Notes under the pieces: generated by a model | What the model saw: the letters and a program-made list of their open reading frames with translations, nothing else | Told to the model about the DNA's origin: nothing | Database searches by the model: none | Made by a program: the position numbers and the translations under genes | Assembly (NCBI GenBank): GCA_902803355.1 | Contig: CADCPP010000038.1 | Span: 1-5,692, forward strand | Direction of reading: 5' to 3' | DNA: 5,692 nt | Source of the DNA: an uncultured Lachnospiraceae bacterium | Lineage (GTDB): Bacteria > Bacillota > Clostridia > Lachnospirales > Lachnospiraceae | In this document: positions 1-5,692 of the stretch, in pieces | Numbering within the stretch: the stretch's first letter is position 1 | Layout of the letters: every line of letters begins with the position of its first letter

Positions 1-363
1 ATCAATACATTCTCCGGCGGCATGAAGCAGCGCGTCCTGCTGGCTCAGGCACTGCTTGGCGATCCCAGGCTGCTCATCCTTGACGAACCGACGGCCGGAT
101 TGGATCCGGAGGAACGAATCCGCCTTCGCGGAAATATTGCTGAGCTGGCGAAGGAACGGATCGTTCTTTTGGCTACGCATATTGTCAGTGACATTGAGGC
201 GATCGCCAATGATATTTTGCTTCTCAAAGCCGGGAAACTGATCATACACGGAACGGCGCAGCACCTTATTGACTCCGTTCCCTTAGAAAAAAAGCCTCTT
301 GCAGGACGCATGACGCTCGAAGACGTGTATTTGCATTATCTTGGGGAAGCCCGTCATGAATGA
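1..363 (+). CDS. ABC transporter ATP-binding protein, C-terminal part (5' end outside window)
   Basis: This is the C-terminal 120 residues of a cytoplasmic ABC ATPase, open from the first base of the window to the TGA at 361-363. Visible residues in order are the ABC signature FSGGMKQR (residues 4-11), the Walker B and D-loop stretch LLILDEPTAGLDP (24-36, catalytic Glu29), and the H-loop histidine in ATHIVSDIEAI (His60). The Walker A and Q-loop must lie upstream of the window. All catalytic residues in the visible part are intact, so the gene looks functional. After the H-loop a short tail ends in TLEDVYLHYLGE-like wording, which I associate with ATPases of small ABC-2 type efflux pairs. The gene overlaps the downstream permease gene by 8 bases, so the two are almost certainly translated together and form one transporter. 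The substrate cannot be told from this fragment; export (for example of peptides or drugs) is an inference from the family type and the absence of a binding protein. Confidence 0.93.
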   Translation: MNTFSGGMKQRVLLAQALLGDPRLLILDEPTAGLDPEERIRLRGNIAELAKERIVLLATHIVSDIEAIANDILLLKAGKLIIHGTAQHLIDSVPLEKKPLAGRMTLEDVYLHYLGEARHE

Positions 364-2539
364 GCTCGGCCGCATTTTGTCTTCAAGACGCAGAATGATC
401 GTCTTACTGCTTTTACCCCTTCTTAGTCTGGGGCTTTTTTTGCTGCAGGAGATGCAGGGCGTATTGCGCGGAGGCTGGACGCTCCTGCAGGAAACGTCTG
501 AAGAGTATAAAAATAAAATGGCGGCTTACGACGGCATGGATCCGGCAGAGATCGCACAGCAGGAAGAAATGTATTATTCAAGCCGTGTCGACTTGCGTGA
601 CCAGGCTGCTCATGTTCGCGATTATGAGCAATATCTGAAGATGGTTCAGGCGCAGGCGGAGAGAATGAGCAGTTCCCTGCTGTTCAGCAAAGACAAAAAC
701 AGTTTTACATACAGAAACATACTGAAGACAGCAAAAGATTTTGAAAACTTACATGGAGTAAGCGTTGAATTCGGCAGCGACCGGGCAGTGGAATCCTGGC
801 TGCAGTTTAAAACAGCCGATGTGTTTCATTTGCTGGCCATCCTCATTTTTGTCTTGGCATTTCTTGAAGAACGGCGAAATGGTCTGCATGCGCTTGTGCG
901 CAGCACCAAAAAGGGAAGATCGTATATTACGGCGGTCCGAGTAGGGATTTTGTGCGGTGCATCCACAGTTTATGCATTGCTGTTATACGCCGTACCGCTT
1001 GTCACGGGTTTTTTGATTTATGGCGGGGCGGGCGATATGGGCAGGAGCATACAGTCCCTGGCAGCGTTTAAGACCTGTACGCTTCATCTTTCCGTTCTGG
1101 AGTGGATACTGTTGTTTTTGATCATAAAAGCTGCCTGTGCTTTCTTTGTGGGGATGTTCTTCTGGTTTGTTCTGAGCTTTCTTTCTCAGATCCAGCTTGC
1201 ATGGTTTGTCATTCTGGGCATCATAGGTGCTGAATATCTGGCATACACATTGATCACGCCGCAAATGGCGGTCAGCTTCCTTCGCTATGTTAATATCTTG
1301 TCTTTCATCTCTCCGGCGGAACTCTTGTCCCGTTATCAGAACATGAACTTTTTCAGCTTGCCAGTGGGCAGCCTGACATTGATGACCTGGCTGTTCGGCA
1401 TCTTGATTTTGTTGGTGACAGCAGGAGTGATCGTTGTTCAGAACAGAAGGTATCCCTTCGGCAATCGGAGCCTGCTCGAACGGGTGCTGCGAAAGCTGAA
1501 CCGCTTTTTCGACATTTTCCGGAGTCGTTTTTCGGTCGGACTGACGGAAGCCTATAAGCTGTTCGTTCTCGGCGGGGCTGTCATTTTCCTGGCAATTGGG
1601 ATCTTCCTCGGCTTACGAATGCGATTGGAAGGATGGCATTATATTCCCGGAAATGACGGCAACATGAATGAGCGGATGAAAGCGGAATATAAGAAGCAAA
1701 TCCTGGGACCGTTTAATGAGGAAAAAGCAAACTATCTTCTACAGGCAAGAAAACGTTTGGAAGCCGATCCCGGTATTTCCGCTGTATATTCTGACGGGCT
1801 GAAATTGTTGGAGCAGGAGATTGTTGAAGCAAAAACCCGTGCGGAAAACGGGCGTTATCAGTTTTGGATCGTTGATGATGTTCCAATCAATAATCATTTT
1901 GGGCCGAAAGTCTGGGATCTGACCCGACAGAATGCCTTTGTAGTGATGGCAGTGGTTATCCTTTGCAGCGCTCAGATATTCGTTATCGAAAGACACATGG
2001 GAACGAACTCTTTGCTTCATGCGACCAAAAGAGGAAGAAGTAATGTCTTTTGGCGCAAATACATGGTCCTGGCATTTGTGGTTTTGATTGTTTGGGCAGC
2101 GGTCTATGGACGGGAATGGCATGAACTGAGCGTGGAGTGTGGGAGAGAGATGCTGAATGCCCCTGTAGGCAACTATGGTCTTTTTGCCGATCTTCCATTG
2201 TCTGTTCGTCTCGGCTCATTTCTTGCGATTTTGAACCTCATCCGTTTAACAGCGTTGTTTTTCGCTGCCTGCATTACGGCATGGTTCAGCATGCGTTCGG
2301 AAAGCTGGGAGCGGACAGCACTGTTGTCGTCATCGCTTATTCTGATCCCCGCTGCCTTGTGTTACTTTGAACAATCGTGGGCGGGCATGGTTTCCCTGCT
2401 GCCGTTCGTTAACGGAAGTGAAGTGCTGATCAGGACGGAAAAGGATCAGGTTCCGCTGTGGATGATAAGTGTTTGGTTTTTCATGGCGGTTTTTCTTATC
2501 TGCGATAATTATAAGAGATGGACAGAGGCTCAAAGATAG
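356..2539 (+). CDS. Large ABC-2-like transporter permease with two homologous halves
   Basis: This 727-residue integral membrane protein is the likely partner of the upstream ATPase. I read about twelve hydrophobic segments, near residues 14-30, 153-170, 196-222, 248-276, 280-300, 341-361, 399-420, 526-545, 569-585, 620-645, 653-670 and 699-716. In each half the first helix is followed by a long polar, helical, probably extracytoplasmic domain (about 31-150 and 421-525) and then five helices. A motif after the second helix of each half, E172-R-x2-G-x3-L-x3-T-K-K-G-R-S189 and E545-R-x2-G-x3-L-x3-T-K-R-G-R-S562, matches without gaps, indicating internal duplication or fusion. One chain may thus supply both membrane halves of the transporter. 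I chose the ATG at 356 because GGGGAAG (343-349) lies 6 bases ahead and the start overlaps the ATPase stop; a TTG at 341 in the same frame is less likely. The name ABC permease rests on context and topology; substrate unknown. Confidence 0.85.
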   Translation: MNELGRILSSRRRMIVLLLLPLLSLGLFLLQEMQGVLRGGWTLLQETSEEYKNKMAAYDGMDPAEIAQQEEMYYSSRVDLRDQAAHVRDYEQYLKMVQAQAERMSSSLLFSKDKNSFTYRNILKTAKDFENLHGVSVEFGSDRAVESWLQFKTADVFHLLAILIFVLAFLEERRNGLHALVRSTKKGRSYITAVRVGILCGASTVYALLLYAVPLVTGFLIYGGAGDMGRSIQSLAAFKTCTLHLSVLEWILLFLIIKAACAFFVGMFFWFVLSFLSQIQLAWFVILGIIGAEYLAYTLITPQMAVSFLRYVNILSFISPAELLSRYQNMNFFSLPVGSLTLMTWLFGILILLVTAGVIVVQNRRYPFGNRSLLERVLRKLNRFFDIFRSRFSVGLTEAYKLFVLGGAVIFLAIGIFLGLRMRLEGWHYIPGNDGNMNERMKAEYKKQILGPFNEEKANYLLQARKRLEADPGISAVYSDGLKLLEQEIVEAKTRAENGRYQFWIVDDVPINNHFGPKVWDLTRQNAFVVMAVVILCSAQIFVIERHMGTNSLLHATKRGRSNVFWRKYMVLAFVVLIVWAAVYGREWHELSVECGREMLNAPVGNYGLFADLPLSVRLGSFLAILNLIRLTALFFAACITAWFSMRSESWERTALLSSSLILIPAALCYFEQSWAGMVSLLPFVNGSEVLIRTEKDQVPLWMISVWFFMAVFLICDNYKRWTEAQR

Positions 2540-2583
2540 AACAGGGGCGCAGGATCAATGATGTTCCATTCTTCAGAGTCTCC

Positions 2584-2616
2584 CGCCGGCGGCAAACTTG
2601 CCACCGGCGCTTCGTT
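2584..2616 (+). terminator. Candidate weak intrinsic terminator of the ABC operon
   Basis: A GC-rich inverted repeat begins 44 bases after the permease stop. The left arm at 2584-2595 pairs with the right arm at 2598-2609 over 12 positions with a single C/A mismatch; the innermost pairs must open to give a loop of about 4-6 bases. It is followed by CTTCGTT, which is T-rich but not a clean T-tract, so termination may be partial. On the opposite strand I see no T-run either. Its place between two transcription units supports the terminator reading. A purely structural role is the alternative, because the right arm also contains the -35 box of the next promoter. Confidence 0.5.
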
Positions 2617-2626
2617 ATGCTATAAT
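2598..2626 (+). promoter_or_regulatory. SigA-type extended -10 promoter for uvrB-uvrA
   Basis: The -35 hexamer TTGCCA (2598-2603, five of six matches to TTGACA) is separated by exactly 17 bases from a perfect -10 TATAAT (2621-2626). A TG dinucleotide at 2618-2619, one base before the -10, makes it an extended -10 promoter. The predicted start of transcription is near 2632-2634, giving a leader of about 43-45 bases before uvrB. All elements fit a strong housekeeping-sigma promoter. The -35 box lies inside the right arm of the preceding hairpin. I found no GAAC-N4-GTTC or CTGT-N8-ACAG LexA-type box between 2540 and 2680. Confidence 0.8.
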
Positions 2627-2631
2627 GATAC

Positions 2632-2659
2632 TTTGTGAAAGTGGGGGAATTTTCACGAA
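2632..2659 (+). promoter_or_regulatory. Inverted repeat at the uvrB transcription start (leader hairpin or operator)
   Basis: TTTGTGAAA (2632-2640) and TTTCACGAA (2651-2659) are inverted copies with one position that would be a G-U wobble in RNA. In RNA the stem can extend inward by a G-U and a U-A pair, leaving a GGGGGA loop (2643-2648). The repeat starts at about the predicted +1 and ends one base before the ribosome binding site. It could therefore be a 5' mRNA stem-loop affecting stability or ribosome access, or, as DNA with arm centres 19 bases apart, an operator for a dimeric repressor. I cannot choose between these, and a chance repeat is possible given AT-rich outer arms. Confidence 0.45.
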
Positions 2660-2660
2660 G

Positions 2661-2667
2661 AGGAGAG
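2661..2667 (+). promoter_or_regulatory. uvrB ribosome binding site
   Basis: AGGAGAG lies 9 bases ahead of the ATG at 2677 and complements the 3' end of 16S rRNA. It fixes the uvrB start at 2677. A GTG in the same frame at 2635 falls within 1-3 bases of the predicted transcription start and has no room for a binding site. Confidence 0.75.
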
Positions 2668-2676
2668 ACAGGATAC

Positions 2677-4674
<1,998 letters not shown>

Positions 4675-4687
4675 AGCCGTGGAACGG

Positions 4688-5692
4688 ATGGAAAAACAGT
4701 ATATCAAAGTCCGCGGCGCGGCAGAGAACAACTTAAAGCATCTGGATGTGGACATCCCTCGGAACGAGCTGGTGGTGCTGACGGGCCTGTCCGGCTCCGG
4801 CAAATCGTCGCTTGCCTTCGAGACCATCTACGCCGAAGGTCAGCGCCGCTATATGGAATCGCTTTCCTCCTATGCCAGGCAGTTCCTGGGGCAGATGGAC
4901 AAGCCGGATGTGGAATCGATCACGGGCCTTTCTCCGGCCATCTCCATTGACCAGAAATCCACGAACCATAACCCCCGCTCAACGGTGGGCACGGTCACGG
5001 AGATCTACGATTACCTACGTCTTCTGTATGCGAGGGTAGGCATTCCGCACTGTCCGAACTGCGGCCGGGAGATCCGCAAACAGACCGTGGATGAGATGGT
5101 GGAGCGGCTCATGAGCTACCCCGAGCGGACGCGCATGCAGATCCTCGCACCGGTCGTGCGCGGCAAAAAAGGCCGTCATGAAAAGCTGCTGGAGGATGCC
5201 AGACGCCGCGGCTTCGTGCGGGCACGCGTGGACGGCGAGGTGCGGGATCTGGATGAGGAGATCACCCTCGACAAAAATATCAAGCACAATATCGAGATCG
5301 TGGTGGACCGTATTGCGGTGCGCGAAGGGATCGCCTCGCGGCTGAATGATTCCCTGGAGACCGCGCTCGGCCTTGCCGACGGACTCGTGATGGCGGACGT
5401 GGACGGCGAGACCCTGACCTTCAGCGAGCATTTTGCCTGCCCCGACTGCGGCATCAGCATGGAGGAGATCGAGCCCCGGAGCTTTTCCTTCAACAACCCC
5501 TTCGGTGCCTGCCCGGACTGCCTAGGCCTTGGCTATACCATGAAATTTGCCAGGGAGCTGATCATTGACGAGGACAAGAGCTTCATGGAGGGTTGCATCC
5601 TCGCGCCGGGCTGGATCAATTCCAACAAGAAGGACAGCTTCGGCTACGCGGTGAACAAGGCTCTTGCGGACTTCTACCATATCGATATGAAT
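4688..5692 (+). CDS. uvrA: UvrABC system protein A, N-terminal third (3' end outside window)
   Basis: UvrA is the dimeric ATPase that scans DNA for distortions and hands UvrB to the lesion. The 335 residues seen here are about one third of the usual 940-950, cut by the window edge, not by a stop. Visible parts: first Walker A GLSGSGKS (33-40), AEGQRRYMESLSSYARQFLGQM (49-70 region), GLSPAISIDQK (80-90), HNPRSTVGTVTEIYDYLRLLYAR (94-116 region), a CPNC pair (Cys122/125), the UvrB-binding region (about 130-245), and the first zinc finger C251-x2-C254-x20-C275-x2-C278, all four cysteines present. The ATG start places MEKQYIKVRGA in line with relatives as I remember them. A GTG at 4679, three codons earlier, has a better-placed GAGAGGGGA (4662-4670) and is a real alternative. 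The gap after uvrB is 13 bases (or 4), so the genes are cotranscribed and probably translationally coupled. Confidence 0.97.
   Translation, partial: MEKQYIKVRGAAENNLKHLDVDIPRNELVVLTGLSGSGKSSLAFETIYAEGQRRYMESLSSYARQFLGQMDKPDVESITGLSPAISIDQKSTNHNPRSTVGTVTEIYDYLRLLYARVGIPHCPNCGREIRKQTVDEMVERLMSYPERTRMQILAPVVRGKKGRHEKLLEDARRRGFVRARVDGEVRDLDEEITLDKNIKHNIEIVVDRIAVREGIASRLNDSLETALGLADGLVMADVDGETLTFSEHFACPDCGISMEEIEPRSFSFNNPFGACPDCLGLGYTMKFARELIIDEDKSFMEGCILAPGWINSNKKDSFGYAVNKALADFYHIDMN

Noticed and set aside
341..355. TTG start extending the permease by 5 residues
   Set aside because: The ATG at 356 is a better codon, has GGGGAAG at proper spacing, and gives the common short overlap with the ATPase stop.
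2635..2676. Upstream GTG extension of uvrB by 14 residues
   Set aside because: The codon falls within 1-3 bases of the predicted transcription start, has no ribosome binding site, and would add residues beyond the normal UvrB N-terminus; ATG 2677 has AGGAGAG at good spacing.
5015..5496. Overlapping antisense frames within uvrA
   Set aside because: They oppose the zinc-finger and UvrB-binding coding region of UvrA, and neither shows a recognisable domain or its own ribosome binding context.

Overview
This window reads as chromosomal DNA of a Gram-positive bacterium of the phylum Bacillota. A clostridial, Lachnospiraceae-like host is the best guess. The basis is the uvrB-then-uvrA gene order, the wording of the UvrB and UvrA proteins as I remember relatives, a consensus SigA-type promoter, and a Bacillota-style ABC ATPase/permease pair. 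No search was possible, so the family-level placement is inference.

Layout, all on the + strand. (1) Positions 1-363 hold the C-terminal part of an ABC transporter ATPase whose start lies outside the window. (2) Positions 356-2539 hold its partner, a 727-residue membrane protein overlapping the ATPase gene by 8 bases. It appears to be two six-helix permease halves fused head to tail, each carrying an E-R-x2-G-x3-L-x3-T-K-[KR]-G-R-S signature at the same spacing. (3) Positions 2540-2676 are a compact control region: a GC-rich hairpin that may end the ABC transcript, an extended -10 promoter whose -35 box lies inside that hairpin, an inverted repeat at the predicted transcription start, and a ribosome binding site. 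(4) Positions 2677-4674 encode complete UvrB. (5) From 4688 to the window edge runs the first third of UvrA, 13 bases after uvrB.

There are therefore two transcription units. The first is an ATP-driven exporter of unknown substrate; its lack of a binding protein and its two-gene design fit efflux or resistance transporters. The second is the damage-recognition half of nucleotide excision repair: UvrA finds the lesion and loads UvrB, which verifies it for UvrC (not in the window). The ABC genes look lower in GC than uvrBA, so the two units may have different histories.

I see no RNA gene, CRISPR array, insertion sequence or phage gene. Most of the window is ordinary. The points worth a second look are the duplicated permease and the packed hairpin/promoter/palindrome before uvrB, which lacks a canonical LexA box.
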